Counted from the stretch's first letter, positions 26,683 through 37,676 are shown. The stretch is DNA of 64,000 nt from Micromonospora sp. Llam0 (GCF_003751085.1 NZ_RJJY01000002.1:1984001-2048000); one strand, 5' to 3'. Notes: generated from the letters alone by a model not told the origin. Made by a program: numbers and translations.

Positions 26683-26756
26683 ACGCGGCACTGACCGGTG
26701 CCGGAATCAGCCGGCCGACGCCGACCGGGACAACTCGGGACAACCGAGTGGTGGGA

Positions 26757-27338
26757 TCAGCCGTACGTGTCCCGCGGGCCACGACCACGGACCCGCCGCG
26801 GGCCCTTCGACCAGGATGGCGCAGCCGGGCCGTGAATGTGCAGTTTCGTCACCACGTTGTGCCCGACCTCGGCGGCGATCTGGCGCAGCAACGAGCGGGC
26901 GAGCAGACGGAGCTGGGTCGCCCACGCGGTCGACTCCGCCTCGACCGTCAGCTCGCCGTTCTCCAACTTGACCGGGCGGCTGTGCTTGGCCACCTCCGGC
27001 CCGACCACCCGTTCCCAGGCGCCGAAGACGGTTGCCTCGGCGGCCGGCCGTTGCCAGCCGCGCGCCTTGACCAGCCGGGCCAGCACGTCGCCGAACAGCT
27101 GGGGATCGCGGGGGTCCGGCCCCGGACCCGAGTAGCCGCGCAGCCGTCGGCCGCCCGATCCGGCTCCGCCCGCGTCGCTGCCGCCACCGGTCCGGCGACG
27201 GGGCCGGTTCGCCTCCCGACGGGCGCGGGCCGCGTCCAGCACCGCCCTGGCCAGCTGCGGGCCGGTCGACGGCGGGGGCAGGATCGGCGGCTGGTCGGCG
27301 GCCTGCGCCGGCTCGCCGTGCTGCGGCTCATCCGACAT
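26757..27338 (-). CDS. DUF721 protein, probable DciA-type helicase loader
   Basis: 193 residues. The N-terminal 85 are Arg/Gly/Pro-rich and disordered. The DUF721 domain follows: [78 protein letters not shown], a KH-like fold. DUF721 proteins are the DciA family, which loads the DnaB helicase in bacteria without DnaC/DnaI; the assignment here follows from domain and from position between recF and gyrB. Its start overlaps the recF stop by 11 bases, so the genes are coupled. Confidence 0.88.
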   Translation of the reverse strand: MSDEPQHGEPAQAADQPPILPPPSTGPQLARAVLDAARARREANRPRRRTGGGSDAGGAGSGGRRLRGYSGPGPDPRDPQLFGDVLARLVKARGWQRPAAEATVFGAWERVVGPEVAKHSRPVKLENGELTVEAESTAWATQLRLLARSLLRQIAAEVGHNVVTKLHIHGPAAPSWSKGPRRVRGRGPRDTYG

Positions 27339-28554
27339 GGCGTACCTCCCCGCGGCTGACCTCGAAGCGTGCCCCGCGCAACGCTACCGGGACGTCCTCG
27401 GCCACCGCGCAGGTCACCAGCAGTTGGCTGGCCCCGGCGACCAGCTCGGCGAGCCGTTCCCGGCGTCCGCTGTCCAGTTCGGCGAACACGTCGTCGAGGA
27501 CCAGGACCGGCTCGATGCCTTCCGCGCGCAACAGGTCGTACGCGGCCAGCCGCAGCGCCAGCGCGCAGGACCAGGATTCGCCGTGGCTGGCGTACCCCTT
27601 CACCGGCAGGCTGCCGATCGTCAGATACAGGTCGTCGCGGTGCGGGCCGACCAGGGTGACACCGCGGTCGACCTCGCTGCGGCGGGCCTCGCCCAGCGCG
27701 GCCAGCAGCGCCGACTCCAGCGCGGACCGGTCCGCCGTCGGCGGCACCGTCCCGGCCCCGACAGAACCAGCAGAACCGGCAGAACCGACGAGATCGGCAG
27801 AACGGGCGGGATCGGCGTCGGGTGGCGCGCCGGCATCCGGCAAATCGATCGACGGCCGGTAGCTGATACCGGCCGCCGCGCTGGTGGCCGCCACCGCGTC
27901 GTACGCCTTGGCCACGTGCGGGGCCAGGGCGGTGACCAGCTCCAACCGGCCGGCGAGCAGCTCTGCTCCGTGCCGGGCCAGATGGGCGTCCCAGACGTCC
28001 AACGTGCTCAGGTCACCGCCGCGGTCACCACCGGTCTTGCGGGCCAGGTACGCGCTACGCAGCAATGCGTTGCGCTGCTTGACCACCCGGTCGTAGTCGG
28101 CCCGTACCCCGGCGAACCGGGGCAGCCGGGTGACCAGCAGCTCGTCCAGGTAGCGGCGGCGTTCGGCCGGGTCGCCCCGGACGATCTCCAGATCCTCGGG
28201 GGCGAACAGCACCAGCCGCAGGGCACCGATCACCTCCCGCGCCCGGCGGGTCGGCGACCGGCCCAGCCGGGCCCGATTGGCCCGCCCCGGCACGATCTCC
28301 AGTTCGACCAGCAGCTCCCGTTGGTCGTGCACGACCAGGCAGCGGATGATCGCCGAGTCGGCGCCGACCCGGACCAGCGGGGCGTCGGTGGCGACCCGGT
28401 GGCTGCCCAGCGTCGCCAGGTAGCCGAGTGCCTCGACGAGGTTGGTCTTGCCGACCCCGTTGGGCCCGACCAGCACGCTGCCACCCGGTTCGAAGGTGAG
28501 CTCGACCCGCTGGTACGAGCGGAAGTCGATCAGTTCGAGACGACGGACGTACAC
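27328..28554 (-). CDS. recF: DNA replication and repair protein RecF
   Basis: 408 residues from GTG 28554. N-terminal [16 protein letters not shown] and Walker [16 protein letters not shown], middle [21 protein letters not shown]-terminal ABC signature region [17 protein letters not shown] and Walker [15 protein letters not shown]. An Ala/Gly/Ser-rich insertion of low complexity ([12 protein letters not shown]) lies near residue 275. RecF loads RecA at gaps via RecR. The start follows the gnd stop by 5 bases; in-frame sequence further upstream lies over gnd and is not coding. Confidence 0.96.
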   Translation of the reverse strand: MYVRRLELIDFRSYQRVELTFEPGGSVLVGPNGVGKTNLVEALGYLATLGSHRVATDAPLVRVGADSAIIRCLVVHDQRELLVELEIVPGRANRARLGRSPTRRAREVIGALRLVLFAPEDLEIVRGDPAERRRYLDELLVTRLPRFAGVRADYDRVVKQRNALLRSAYLARKTGGDRGGDLSTLDVWDAHLARHGAELLAGRLELVTALAPHVAKAYDAVAATSAAAGISYRPSIDLPDAGAPPDADPARSADLVGSAGSAGSVGAGTVPPTADRSALESALLAALGEARRSEVDRGVTLVGPHRDDLYLTIGSLPVKGYASHGESWSCALALRLAAYDLLRAEGIEPVLVLDDVFAELDSGRRERLAELVAGASQLLVTCAVAEDVPVALRGARFEVSRGEVRHVG

Positions 28555-28559
28555 GGATG

Positions 28560-29435
28560 TCAGGGGCTGGACTGCACGGCGTGCCCGCCGAACTGGTTGC
28601 GCAGCGCGGCGACCGCCTTCATCGCTGGAGAGTCGTCCTGCCGCGAGGTGAACCGGGCGAACAGCGAGGCCGCGATCACGTTCATCGGCACCCCGAGCCG
28701 GATCGCCTCGTCGACCGTCCAGCGCCCTTCGCCGGTGTCCTCGGCGTACCCGCGCAGCGCCGCCAGTTGCGGATCCTCGTCGAGCGCGGCGTCCAACAGA
28801 TCCAGCAGCCAGGACCGGACCACGGTGCCGTCCCGCCAGGACTTGATCACCCCGGGGACGTCGGTGATCAGCTCGCTCTGCAGCATCAGCTCGTAGCCCT
28901 CGGCGTAGGCGTGCATCAACGCGTACTCCACGCCGTTGTGCACCATCTTCGCGTAGTGGCCGGCGCCGACCGGGCCGGCGTGGACGAAGCCGTGCTCCGC
29001 CGGCGGCTTGAGCGCCTCGAAGATCGGCATCATCCGCTGGACGTGCTCGGCGTCGCCGCCGACCATCAGCCCGTACCCTGCCTGCCGGCCCCACACCCCG
29101 CCGGACACCCCGACGTCGAGGTAGCCGACTCCGTGCTCGGCCAGCCGGGCCGCGCGCGGCCCGTCGTCGCTGAACCGGGAGTTGCCGCCGTCGATCACCA
29201 GATCCCCGGGGTCGAGCAGGCCGCACAGCTCGTCGACGACCGACGACGTCACCTGGGCCGGGACCATCATCCAGACGGCCCGCGGGGCGGCGAGCCGGTC
29301 GACCAGCTCGGTGAGGCTGGCGACGTCGCTGACTGCCGGGTCCCGGTCATAGCCGTACGCCTGGTGACCGGCGTCGCGTAGCCGGTCCCGCATGTTGCCG
29401 CCCATTCGGCCCAGGCCGATGATGCCCAACTGCAC
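28560..29435 (-). CDS. gnd: 6-phosphogluconate dehydrogenase, short decarboxylating form
   Basis: 291 residues. Rossmann motif [18 protein letters not shown](P)-binding and substrate motif [30 protein letters not shown] and the catalytic Lys motif [18 protein letters not shown]. The length of about 290 is that of the short, often NAD-preferring actinobacterial enzyme, which converts 6-phosphogluconate to ribulose 5-phosphate and CO2. The place between dnaN and recF is conserved in actinobacteria. Confidence 0.95.
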   Translation of the reverse strand: MQLGIIGLGRMGGNMRDRLRDAGHQAYGYDRDPAVSDVASLTELVDRLAAPRAVWMMVPAQVTSSVVDELCGLLDPGDLVIDGGNSRFSDDGPRAARLAEHGVGYLDVGVSGGVWGRQAGYGLMVGGDAEHVQRMMPIFEALKPPAEHGFVHAGPVGAGHYAKMVHNGVEYALMHAYAEGYELMLQSELITDVPGVIKSWRDGTVVRSWLLDLLDAALDEDPQLAALRGYAEDTGEGRWTVDEAIRLGVPMNVIAASLFARFTSRQDDSPAMKAVAALRNQFGGHAVQSSP

Positions 29436-29486
29436 GGTGTGCCCCCTTCGTCGCTGCCCGATCGTCGCCCACCGGGTGTCCCGGTG

Positions 29487-30620
29487 TTACCGGGTTACCC
29501 GGATCGGCATGATCAGATAGCGGTAGCCGGGGATGATCTGATCGTCCTCGCCAGCCGGCGAGATGACCGCGGGCTTGAACGCGTCGACGAAGGTGAACAC
29601 CGCCGTGGCCGAGCCGAGGTTCTGCAGGCCGTCGATCAGATACTGCGGGTTGAAGCCGATGGTCAGCGGCTCACCGGTGAACACGGCCTCCATCGCCTCG
29701 CTGGCCCGCGCCTCCTCGGTGTTGCCGGCCTCCACTACGAGCCCGTCCGGACTGAAACTGAGCAGCACCGGGGTGGTGCGTTCGGCGACCAGGGCCACTC
29801 GGCGTACCACCTCGACGAGAGTGCTCACGCCCACCCGGGCCTCGGCGTTGTGGCTGCTCGGGAAGAGCGACCGGACCGGCGGGTAGTTGGCACCGTCCAG
29901 TAGCCGGCTGGTGGTCCGGCGGGTGCCGCCGGCGAACCCGATCATGCCTTCGCCGGCCCCGCCGTGTGCCAACGCGATGGTGACCTCGCCGCCGATCGGA
30001 CCGAGCGTCTTGGCCGTGTCGGCCAGGGTACGGGCGGGTACCAGCGCGTTCAGGCTGATCTCCGGATCGTCCGGCTGCCAGTCGATCTCCCGGATGGCCA
30101 GTCGGTACCGGTCGGTGGCGAGCATGGCGAGCCGGGTGCCCTCGAGCTCGACCCGGACCCCGGTCATCATCGGCAGCGTCTCGTCGCGGCCGGCGGCCAC
30201 CGCGACCTGGGCGACCGCGGCGGCGAAGGTCGGGGCGTCGACCCGGCCGGCGCTGGCCGGCATCTCGGGCAGGGTCGGATAGTCCTCCACCGGCATGGTC
30301 GGCAGGGTGAACCGGGCGCTGCCGCAGACCAGTTCCAGATGCGCACCGACTGCCGCGATGTCGACCGGCTTGGCCGGCAGCGACTTGGTGATCTCGGCGA
30401 GCAGCCGACCGGAGACGAGGGCCGAGCCGTCGGCGTCGCCCTGCACGTCGACGGTCACCTGGCTGGAAACCTCGTAGTCGAATCCCGAGACCTGCAGGGA
30501 ACCGTCGGTGACCCGGAGCATCGCGCCGGCCAGCACCGGCACCGACGGCCGGTTCGGCAGGCTCTTGGCCGTCCAGGCGACCGCGTCGGCGAGCGCATCG
30601 CGCTCCACCCGGAACTTCAT
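29487..30620 (-). CDS. dnaN: DNA polymerase III beta sliding clamp
   Basis: 377 residues from ATG 30620 (MKFRVERDALADAVAWTAKSLPNRPSVPVLAG). Three clamp subdomains follow, with the typical ends GEDDQIIPGYRYLIMPIRVTR. It forms the ring that tethers polymerase and is loaded next to oriC. The ORF extends five codons upstream, but MKF is the conserved start and is preceded by the GGAGG-containing sequence TGCGGAGGCATGGG. Confidence 0.97.
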   Translation of the reverse strand: MKFRVERDALADAVAWTAKSLPNRPSVPVLAGAMLRVTDGSLQVSGFDYEVSSQVTVDVQGDADGSALVSGRLLAEITKSLPAKPVDIAAVGAHLELVCGSARFTLPTMPVEDYPTLPEMPASAGRVDAPTFAAAVAQVAVAAGRDETLPMMTGVRVELEGTRLAMLATDRYRLAIREIDWQPDDPEISLNALVPARTLADTAKTLGPIGGEVTIALAHGGAGEGMIGFAGGTRRTTSRLLDGANYPPVRSLFPSSHNAEARVGVSTLVEVVRRVALVAERTTPVLLSFSPDGLVVEAGNTEEARASEAMEAVFTGEPLTIGFNPQYLIDGLQNLGSATAVFTFVDAFKPAVISPAGEDDQIIPGYRYLIMPIRVTR

Positions 30621-31321
30621 CCCATGCCTCCGCACTTCATGCCGTGCCTCCGCGTCGACTCGATCGAACGATCTTCGGTGGTGCCGGACCCGAGGCGGTC
30701 CCTGGGCGGCTCGACCGTCATCGGTCGACGGACCTCACCGAACGATAGGCCAGACCGCTGGGCCCGTGCGTCCGGCCCCGGACTTCTGCCGGTCGACCGG
30801 ACCGGCAGGTGCGGTACGTCGGCTGCATCCACACCTATCCCCAACGCCGATGATTGGTTTTTGTTGTCTAGAAGATAAATCTCATCGTCTTCATCGGGGC
30901 TGTGCACTCTGTGGACATCTCGCGTTTACGCAGGTCAGGTGGGTTCGATGGCGGTGGATTACCTGTGGAGAGGGCTGGGTACAACCGGGGTCTTCATCCA
31001 CAGGCTGCCCTACTGCCCACAGCCGAACCGAGTTATCCACCGGTTATCCACCGGTTATCCCGAGGGTTCGTCCCCAGCTGTGGACAAGTGGCCGGCGCCA
31101 TGTCGGCCCGTCGTCCCCAGAACCTTCAACAGGATCCCCACAGGCGGTGGTGGACCTGTGGACAATTTGTGACTGAGAGTGATTGTCCACAGCGGTTTCC
31201 CCAGCAGTTGTCCACAGCCTGTGGACAACTTGGCGGGCGGGATCCAGGTGTCATCCACCGCCCGGCGGCGGCCGCGGTGGAAAACCTGTGGATGAACCTG
31301 TGGACGGCCGGCAGCGAGCGG
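30621..31321. other. oriC: oriC, origin of chromosome replication
   Basis: 701 bases between dnaN and dnaA without genes. Exact or near-exact DnaA boxes: TGTGGACAT 30910, TTATCCACC 31033 and 31044 with a partial third at 31055 (11-bp spacing), TGTGGACAA 31079, 31157 and 31220, TTGTCCACA 31183 and 31208, and weaker copies near 30993, 31251, 31286 and 31298. The pair 31208/31220 forms a 25-bp perfect palindrome. The AT-richest stretch, 30853-30890 (TGATTGGTTTTTGTTGTCTA and following), on the dnaN side is the likely unwinding element. Confidence 0.9.
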
Positions 31322-33163
31322 TCAGGCGATCTGCTTGATCCGGTTGGTCAGCTCGGCGATCTGGTTGTAGAGGGACCGGCGTTCCGCCATCTGCTGCCGA
31401 ATCTTGCGGTCGGCGTGCATCACCGTGGTGTGGTCGCGGCCACCGAACGCCTGTCCGATCCGGGGTAGCGACAGGTCGGTCAGCTCGCGACACAGGTACA
31501 TCGCGACCTGGCGGGCGTTGACCAGCACCCGGGAACGCGAGTGACCGCGCAGGTCCTCCAGGCTGACCCCGAAGTAGTCGGCGGTGGCGACCATGATCTG
31601 GTCGGCGGTGATCTCCGGGCCGGCGCCGTCCGGGATGAAGTCCCGCAGCACCTCCTCGGCCAGGCTCAGCTCGACCGGTGACCGGGTGAGGCTGGCGAAC
31701 GCGGTGACCCGGATCAACGCGCCCTCCAACTCCCGGATCGAGTTGGCGATCCGGGACGCGATGAACTCCAGCACGTCCGGAGGCGCGTACAGCCGCTCCT
31801 GGGCCGCCTTCTTCTGCAGGATGGCGATCCGGGTCTCCAGGTCGGGCGGCTGGATGTCGGCGAGCAGCCCCCACTCGAAGCGGGTCCGCAGCCGGTCCTC
31901 GAGGGTGGCCAGCTGCTTGGGCGACCGGTCCGAGGTGATCACGATCTGCTTGTTGGCGTTGTGCAGGGTGTTGAAGGTGTGGAAGAACTCCTCCTGGGTC
32001 CGTTCCCGGTTCTCCAGGAACTGGATGTCGTCGATCAGGAGGATGTCGACGTCACGGTAGCGGCGTTGGAAGGCGCTGGTCTTGTCGTCACGCAGCGAGT
32101 TGATGAAGTCGTTGGTGAACTCTTCGGTCGACACGTACCGCACCGACCGGGCATTTCCGAGGGTGGTGGCGTAGTGACCGATGGCGTGCAGCAGGTGGGT
32201 CTTGCCCAACCCGGAGCTGCCGTAGATGAACAGCGGGTTGTACGCCTTCGCCGGTGACTCGGCCACCGCCACCGAGGCGGCGTGCGCGAACCGGTTCGAG
32301 GAGCCGATGACGAACGTCTCGAACATGTACTTCGGGTTGAGCCGGTTTCCGCCGGTGTCCACCCCCGGTCCGGTCAGCCGGCGGTCGTCCCGGCCGGTGC
32401 CACGGTGGTCCAGCCCACCCCGCCCCGGGCCGCTGTCGGGCGGGCTGGTCGGCAGGCCGTCGCCGACGCCGCCGTACCGTTGGTCCGGTGGGCGGTAGTC
32501 CGTCGGCGGCCGGGCCGAGCGTTGCTGCGCCGGCGGTTCGAGGTCGTGGTCGAGCCGTTGCGGACCTGGCGGTCCGGCGGCGTAGTCGTCACCGAAGAGC
32601 GCGCCCTGGTCGCCGGTCCGGGCCGCCGGCACCACCGGCAGCCGGCCGGTGGCGCCATCCAATGCGTCGGGTACGCCGACGCGGTGCTCCGGCGCCTGGG
32701 ATCCGTCGGGTGCGCCGCTGATCGGCTCCGGCGCCTCGGGCCCGACGATGCCTTCGCGGTCCCAGCGGTGGTTGCCGGTGTCGCGGTGGTCCGGTCCGGG
32801 CGGTGGCGGGCCCAGCCGTGGGTCGGGCTCGTCCGGATGGCGCAGCCGGGTGTCGACGGTCGCGGTGCCGTACACCGTGCCGACTGGTCGACCCTGACCG
32901 TCCTCCGGCGGACGGACGGTGACCGCCACCTGGATCGGCCGACCGAGCCGGCGCGACAGCGCCTCGGTGATCGCCGGGCGCAGCCGCGATTCGATGACGT
33001 CGCGGGTGAACGCGTCGGGTACGGACAACAGCGCGGTGTCCTCGACGATGGCGCGCAGCCGGGTCAGCCGCAGATAGGCCCGCTGCTGGGCGGAGACGAT
33101 CTCGTCCGCCAGCTCGTCCGTGGTCGCCAACCAGACCGCGCCGAGGTCTATCGTCTCGGCCAC
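31322..33163 (-). CDS. dnaA: Chromosomal replication initiator DnaA
   Basis: 613 residues from GTG 33163. Domain I ([20 protein letters not shown]) is followed by an unusually long Pro/Gly/Arg/Asp-rich domain II of about 170 residues, as in Streptomyces-type DnaA. Domain III AAA+: [22 protein letters not shown], Walker [16 protein letters not shown], Walker [27 protein letters not shown]. Domain IV DNA-binding helix: [48 protein letters not shown]. Upstream in-frame sequence to 33469 runs through intergenic DnaA boxes and is not coding. Confidence 0.97.
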   Translation of the reverse strand: MAETIDLGAVWLATTDELADEIVSAQQRAYLRLTRLRAIVEDTALLSVPDAFTRDVIESRLRPAITEALSRRLGRPIQVAVTVRPPEDGQGRPVGTVYGTATVDTRLRHPDEPDPRLGPPPPGPDHRDTGNHRWDREGIVGPEAPEPISGAPDGSQAPEHRVGVPDALDGATGRLPVVPAARTGDQGALFGDDYAAGPPGPQRLDHDLEPPAQQRSARPPTDYRPPDQRYGGVGDGLPTSPPDSGPGRGGLDHRGTGRDDRRLTGPGVDTGGNRLNPKYMFETFVIGSSNRFAHAASVAVAESPAKAYNPLFIYGSSGLGKTHLLHAIGHYATTLGNARSVRYVSTEEFTNDFINSLRDDKTSAFQRRYRDVDILLIDDIQFLENRERTQEEFFHTFNTLHNANKQIVITSDRSPKQLATLEDRLRTRFEWGLLADIQPPDLETRIAILQKKAAQERLYAPPDVLEFIASRIANSIRELEGALIRVTAFASLTRSPVELSLAEEVLRDFIPDGAGPEITADQIMVATADYFGVSLEDLRGHSRSRVLVNARQVAMYLCRELTDLSLPRIGQAFGGRDHTTVMHADRKIRQQMAERRSLYNQIAELTNRIKQIA

Positions 33164-33828
33164 CGTAGCGCCACCCCCATCGCATCCGAGTACCCGGCCG
33201 CCGGCACTGTCTCTGTGTCGGCCGCCGGTCGGGATCGGTCCCGCTCTCGAACAGGTACGACGAGCCATGCTGCGGGCCGCTGAACTGACCGTCATCCACA
33301 AGTTATCCACAACCTGTGTGTACTGCTGACCGCGGCTCCCCGTCGTCCGCCGAACCTGCCCCCTGCCGGCTCGGCGCCCGGTGTCGATCACCGTCGCGGG
33401 CGACCGGCCCGGCTGCCTGGTTCGTACCGATGAAGCGGTGCCAGGTGCTGCCTGATGCTTGACCGGCAATCGGGCACGCTAACAGCGTTGTCCACAACCG
33501 TTCAACCGGCGGTCGCCGGTCCCCGTTGTCGGTTCCGGTGAAAACCGTGTAGCGGCACTGGCCGCGTCGCTCCACGACCGGATCGCCGGCGCTGGCCGGC
33601 GGCGGGCGAGCCATCGGCGCTGGTCCGCTCTGATAAGCTAGTCGGGTGCGTTGTGCCCTCACGGCGCACCCAACGCACTGACGAACACGACGCACTGACG
33701 CAGAGACGCAGAACTGCACCGGCCTGACCAACGGCCGGACCTGACCAACCGCCGGCCTGACCGACAGCCGGTCTGATCATCTGACTCCGGGCCGTCGGCC
33801 GGGAGCCACACCTGACGGAGAGTCTGAC
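33164..33828. other. dnaA-rpmH divergent intergenic region
   Basis: 665 bases. Holds DnaA boxes TTATCCACA at 33303-33311 and TTGTCCACA at 33488-33496, likely autoregulatory sites for dnaA. Between 33723 and 33771 there are three imperfect 16-17 base repeats of the form CCTGACCnAC-GCCGG in the rpmH leader. TGATAAGCT at 33631-33639 is a possible -10 for rpmH. No gene seen. Confidence 0.6.
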
Positions 33829-33966
33829 GTGAGCAAGCGCACCTTCCAGCCGAACAACCGCCGGCGTGCCAAGACCCACGGCTTCCGGCTGCGGATGCGT
33901 ACGCGTGCCGGCCGTGCCATCCTCTCCACCCGCCGTGCCAAGGGCCGCGCCCGCCTGTCCGCCTGA
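33829..33966 (+). CDS. rpmH: 50S ribosomal protein L34
   Basis: 45 residues from GTG 33829: [20 protein letters not shown], then [24 protein letters not shown]. Matches L34 over its whole length. ACGGAGAG precedes the start. First gene of the rpmH-rnpA-yidD-yidC-jag-rsmG cluster, divergent from dnaA. Too short for the usual ORF cut-off. Confidence 0.97.
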   Translation: MSKRTFQPNNRRRAKTHGFRLRMRTRAGRAILSTRRAKGRARLSA

Positions 33967-34000
33967 TGGTCTTCGCGGGCGTCGTGGAGATCTAACCGCC

Positions 34001-34462
34001 ATGCTGGCCGCCGCTGAGCGCGTACGTAATCGTGCCGACTTCACCGAGGTCGTACGCATGGGTCGGCGGGCCGGACGTGGCTCGCTCGTCGTACACCTGC
34101 TGCTGTCGTCATCGGTGCCGGGCGACCGACCGGAGCCGACCGGTGGCTCCGGCGCCCGGGCCGGCTTCATTGTCTCCAAGGCGGTCGGCAACGCGGTGAC
34201 CCGCAACCGGGTGCGTCGTCGGCTCCGACACCTGGTCCGGTCCCGGGTGGCCGCGCTACCGGGCGGTGCGCTGCTGGTCGTCCGAGCCCTCCCGCCGGCC
34301 GCCGGGGCGTCCTCGGCTGGGCTCGCCGCCGATCTTGACGCCGCGCTGTCCGCCGCTGTCCGCGCCGCCGACCGACGTTCCCGCGGCACCGACGGTGATC
34401 GCCCGTCCGGCGTGCCGCGCACCGGACCCCGGACCCGGGCCAGAGCGGGGGACGCCCGATGA
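34001..34462 (+). CDS. rnpA: Ribonuclease P protein component
   Basis: 153 residues from ATG 34001, GGAGA upstream. Contains the RNA-binding signature [19 protein letters not shown] and the N-terminal [27 protein letters not shown]. The C-terminal 45 residues are an Arg/Gly/Asp-rich extension common in actinobacteria. With the RNA subunit it matures the 5' ends of tRNAs. Overlaps yidD by 4 bases. Confidence 0.95.
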   Translation: MLAAAERVRNRADFTEVVRMGRRAGRGSLVVHLLLSSSVPGDRPEPTGGSGARAGFIVSKAVGNAVTRNRVRRRLRHLVRSRVAALPGGALLVVRALPPAAGASSAGLAADLDAALSAAVRAADRRSRGTDGDRPSGVPRTGPRTRARAGDAR

Positions 34463-34749
34463 CCGCCTCCGACGATCTACCTCGCCCCACGACACCGGGT
34501 GGCCGCCTGCTGACAGGTGCGATCGTCGCGTACCGTCGTTGGATAAGCCCGGCTCTGCCGGCCCGCTGTCGGTTCTACCCGTCGTGCAGTGCGTACGCCC
34601 AAGAGGCGATCGCCCGGCGCGGAGCACTTCGGGGGGTGCTGTTGGCGGGTTGGCGCCTGCTGCGCTGTCATCCCTTCCACCCCGGTGGATATGACCCGGT
34701 ACCGATGCCGGGCGGCCGCCGTGCCGATGCGACTGGAGCCCCGAATTGA
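34459..34749 (+). CDS. yidD: Membrane protein insertion efficiency factor YidD
   Basis: 96 residues. Core motif [59 protein letters not shown] matches YidD, with the conserved Cys residues. Associates with the inner face of the membrane and helps YidC. Overlaps both rnpA and yidC by 4 bases. Confidence 0.95.
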   Translation: MTASDDLPRPTTPGGRLLTGAIVAYRRWISPALPARCRFYPSCSAYAQEAIARRGALRGVLLAGWRLLRCHPFHPGGYDPVPMPGGRRADATGAPN

Positions 34750-35810
34750 GTCTCGACTGGATCTACTGGGCCATCTCGTGGATCCTCCTGTTCTGGCACT
34801 CGGCCTGGGACCGGATCGGTGTGCCGTCGACCGAGGTGCTCGGCACCAACTGGTCGTGGATCCTGGCCATCATCTTCCTGGTGGTCACGGTCCGGGTGAT
34901 CCTGTTCCCGGTCTTCGTCAAGCAGATCAAGTCACAGCGGGCCATGCAGGCGTTGCAGCCGAAGGTCAAGGAGCTGCAGGAGAAGCACAAGGGTGACCGG
35001 GAGACGCTCCAGAAGGAAATGATGGAGCTGTACCGGAAGGAGAAGGCCAACCCGCTGATGGGTTGCCTTCCGATGTTCCTGCAGATCCCGGTCTTCCTCG
35101 GCCTGTTCCACATCCTGCGCCGGCTGAACCCGGAGCAGACCCGCAACGTCGATCTCTACGGCTGGACCGCGGACCAGTTCTACGAGGCCTCCCGGGCCAG
35201 TCTGTTCACCGCGCCGCTCGCCGGACGGTTCGGCTCGACGGCCGACGAGTTGGCGGCGATGGGTGCCAGCGGCACCACGGTCAAGGTGATCGCCGGGATC
35301 CTGGTGATCGTCATGATCGTGACCACCTACCTGACCAGCCGACAGATGATCCTCAAGACCGGCTGGGCGGAGGACCCGCAGCAGAAGATGATCCAGCGGC
35401 TGATGCTCTACGGCATCCCGGCCTCGCTGCTCATCTCCGGCGCGATCTTCCCGATCGGCGTCATCATCTACTGGGTGGTGAACAACATGGTCACGCTTGG
35501 CCAGCAGCAGTGGGTACTGCGCAAGTTCCCGCCGCCGCCGATGCCGGCCGGCAAGGGGAAGCCGGCCGCGAAATCGGCCCCGGCCGCGAAATCGTCCGGC
35601 CGGCCGGCGGCGAAGTCCGGTGCCGCGCAGTCACGCAAGCCCGGCACGACCGACGCCAAGCCCAAGTCGGCCGGTGTCTTCGCCCGACGCGGCAACGGTG
35701 CCGAGGCCGCCGCCCCGGAGCCGGCCCCGGTCCGCGAGGGTCTCAAGCCCAAGCCCGGTGCCAAGCCGGTCAACCCGAAGAAGCGGCGGCCGGCGAAGCG
35801 TCCGGGTTGA
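34746..35810 (+). CDS. yidC: Membrane protein insertase YidC
   Basis: 354 residues from TTG 34746, whose TTGA overlaps the yidD stop. Gram-positive type YidC/Oxa1: five hydrophobic segments, beginning [16 protein letters not shown] and [30 protein letters not shown] (with the hydrophilic-groove Arg), then the [23 protein letters not shown] region and [29 protein letters not shown]. The C-terminal 90 residues are a Lys/Ala/Pro-rich tail that probably contacts ribosomes. No lipoprotein signal. Confidence 0.96.
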   Translation: MSLDWIYWAISWILLFWHSAWDRIGVPSTEVLGTNWSWILAIIFLVVTVRVILFPVFVKQIKSQRAMQALQPKVKELQEKHKGDRETLQKEMMELYRKEKANPLMGCLPMFLQIPVFLGLFHILRRLNPEQTRNVDLYGWTADQFYEASRASLFTAPLAGRFGSTADELAAMGASGTTVKVIAGILVIVMIVTTYLTSRQMILKTGWAEDPQQKMIQRLMLYGIPASLLISGAIFPIGVIIYWVVNNMVTLGQQQWVLRKFPPPPMPAGKGKPAAKSAPAAKSSGRPAAKSGAAQSRKPGTTDAKPKSAGVFARRGNGAEAAAPEPAPVREGLKPKPGAKPVNPKKRRPAKRPG

Positions 35811-35988
35811 CCGGGCAGGCGTCCCGGCGGCCGGCTGCTGCTGGCGGGCGTGCCCGCCAGCAGGCGGGGCGTCCCGCACGGCCGCAGCGGCGGCAACGTA
35901 GACCTCCCCGAGGGCGCGGCGCCCGTCCGCCGGTCCTCGGTAACCAGCGGACCGACCGGTTCCGCCGAGCGAGTACGGAGATGACACC

Positions 35989-36624
35989 GTGACCGATACC
36001 AGCCTGCCCAGTGCCGACCCGTCTGTCGACGAGGAGGTTGTCCCGGCCCGGGCCGCCGACAGCGCCGACGACCGTCCCGGTGACGCCGACGACGCGGGCA
36101 CCGACGAGGCTGACGAGGACGCGGCCGGCAAGGACGCGTCAGCGCCCGCTTCCGCCGCCACCGACAGCGACCTGTTCCAGCAGAGCGAAGTCGCCGCCGA
36201 CTACGTCGAGGGACTACTGGACATCCTCGACTACGACGGCGACATCGACGAGTTGGTCTCCGGTGGCCGTCCTGTGGTGGAGGTGGTCGGCGGGCAACTC
36301 AGTGCCCTGGTCGGGCAGCGGGGTGCCACTCTGGAGGCGCTCCAGGAGCTGACCAGGCTCGCGGTCTTCCGGCAGACCGGATCGCCGAGCCGGCTGCTGC
36401 TGGACGTCGGCGGCTACCGGAACAACCGGCGCAAGGAGTTGGCTGCGGTGGCGAAGAACGCGGTGGAGAAGGTCAAGGAGTACGGCGAGCCGGTGCGGCT
36501 GGAGCCGATGTCCGCCTTCGAGCGCAAGTGCGTACACGACGTGGTGAACGCGCTCGACGGCGTGCTGAGCGAGTCCGAGGGCGTCGAACCGACCCGGCGC
36601 ATCGTCGTCCGTCCGGCCGACTGA
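35989..36624 (+). CDS. jag: Jag/KhpB RNA-binding protein, KH and R3H domains
   Basis: 211 residues from GTG 35989. A 55-residue acidic disordered N-terminus precedes a KH domain (VVEVVGGQLSALVGQRGATLEALQELTRLAVF, with GxxG as GQRG) and an R3H domain (NNRRKELAAVAKNAVEKVKEYGEPVRLEPMSAFERKCVHDVVN). KhpB-type proteins bind small RNAs and mRNAs and influence cell elongation. The N-terminal jag domain of Firmicutes is absent, as usual in actinobacteria. Confidence 0.93.
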   Translation: MTDTSLPSADPSVDEEVVPARAADSADDRPGDADDAGTDEADEDAAGKDASAPASAATDSDLFQQSEVAADYVEGLLDILDYDGDIDELVSGGRPVVEVVGGQLSALVGQRGATLEALQELTRLAVFRQTGSPSRLLLDVGGYRNNRRKELAAVAKNAVEKVKEYGEPVRLEPMSAFERKCVHDVVNALDGVLSESEGVEPTRRIVVRPAD

Positions 36625-36629
36625 GCACC

Positions 36630-37436
36630 ATGACTGATCTGCCCGAGCAGACTGATCGGGCGGCGACCGGCCCGGACGGGAATCCGTCCGGGCCGGTTCC
36701 GTCGGGAGCGGCCCGGCTGGCGTCGCCCCCTGATTCCGCCCGCGAGATTTTCGGCGCCGAGCAGCTGCGGCTGGCGGTCCGGTACGCCGGCCTGCTGGCC
36801 TCGGAAGGACTACTCCGTGGACTCATCGGACCGCGCGAGGTGCCCCGGCTCTGGGAGCGGCACCTGTTCAACTGCGCGGTCGTCGGCGAACTCGTCCCCG
36901 ACGGAGCGACGGTGCTCGACGTCGGCTCCGGGGCCGGTCTACCCGGGCTGGTCCTGGCCGTGGCACGCCCGGATCTGACCGTCATCCTGGTCGAGCCGTT
37001 GGCCCGGCGCACCGCCTTTCTCGTCGAGGCGGTATCGGTCCTCGGCCTCGCCGACCGGGTCGAGGTGAAGCGTGGCCGGGCCGAGGAACTACGCCGCGAC
37101 TTCCCCGCCGGGGCGGCGCCGGTGGTCACCGCGCGGGCGGTGGCCCCACTCGACCGGCTGGCCGGCTGGTGCCTGCCGCTGGTCGAGCCCGGTGGACGGT
37201 TGCTCGCCATGAAGGGCGATTCGGCCGGGGCGGAGATCACCGAGCACCGAGCGGCGGTGATCCGCTCGGGCGGCGGTGATCCGGTGCTGCGTCGCTGCGG
37301 CGAACGATGGCTCGACCCGCCGACCACCGTGGTGGAGATCGAGCGGTGTGCTCCGGCACCCGGGGTGGCTGGTCGACGTCGCTCGGAGCGCGGCGACCGA
37401 GTGCGGCCGCGTTCGTCGCGGCGGACCCGGGGGTGA
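36630..37436 (+). CDS. rsmG: 16S rRNA (guanine-N7) methyltransferase RsmG
   Basis: 268 residues from ATG 36630, 5 bases after jag. SAM-binding motif VLDVGSGAGLPGLVLAVARPDLTVILVEP and the RsmG segments LWERHLFNCAVVGEL and VTARAVAPLDRLAGWCLPLVEPGGRLLAMKG. Methylates G527 of 16S rRNA; loss causes low-level streptomycin resistance in other bacteria. The C-terminal 40 residues are Arg-rich. An in-frame extension back into jag is a shadow. Confidence 0.94.
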   Translation: MTDLPEQTDRAATGPDGNPSGPVPSGAARLASPPDSAREIFGAEQLRLAVRYAGLLASEGLLRGLIGPREVPRLWERHLFNCAVVGELVPDGATVLDVGSGAGLPGLVLAVARPDLTVILVEPLARRTAFLVEAVSVLGLADRVEVKRGRAEELRRDFPAGAAPVVTARAVAPLDRLAGWCLPLVEPGGRLLAMKGDSAGAEITEHRAAVIRSGGGDPVLRRCGERWLDPPTTVVEIERCAPAPGVAGRRRSERGDRVRPRSSRRTRG

Positions 37437-37676
37437 CTGCCGAACCCGCCCTGATGGCGGGGCGGAACGACGCGAAGGCTGCGACACGTCGGACAGTCGG
37501 CCGTGGCCACACCGGCCCTGATCCCCGTAGGCTGGCCGCGCGTCGATAGTCTGGACCGGGCGGCAACGCGAAGTTGCACGACTCCTGCCGCCCCATGCCG
37601 GTCCGCACGCCACGCCCGAAGCGCGGTCGTGAGCGCTGGCGGTGCCGATCCATCCAACGCGGGCAGGGATGACACG

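Noticed and set aside
28555-29226. N-terminal extension of recF to 632 residues
   Set aside because: The added part overlaps gnd in another frame and has no RecF features; GTG 28554 precedes the conserved N-terminus.
31021-31260. Spaced repeats near oriC as a CRISPR array
   Set aside because: Repeats are 9-bp DnaA boxes in mixed orientation, without uniform spacers or cas genes. No CRISPR array was seen anywhere in the window.
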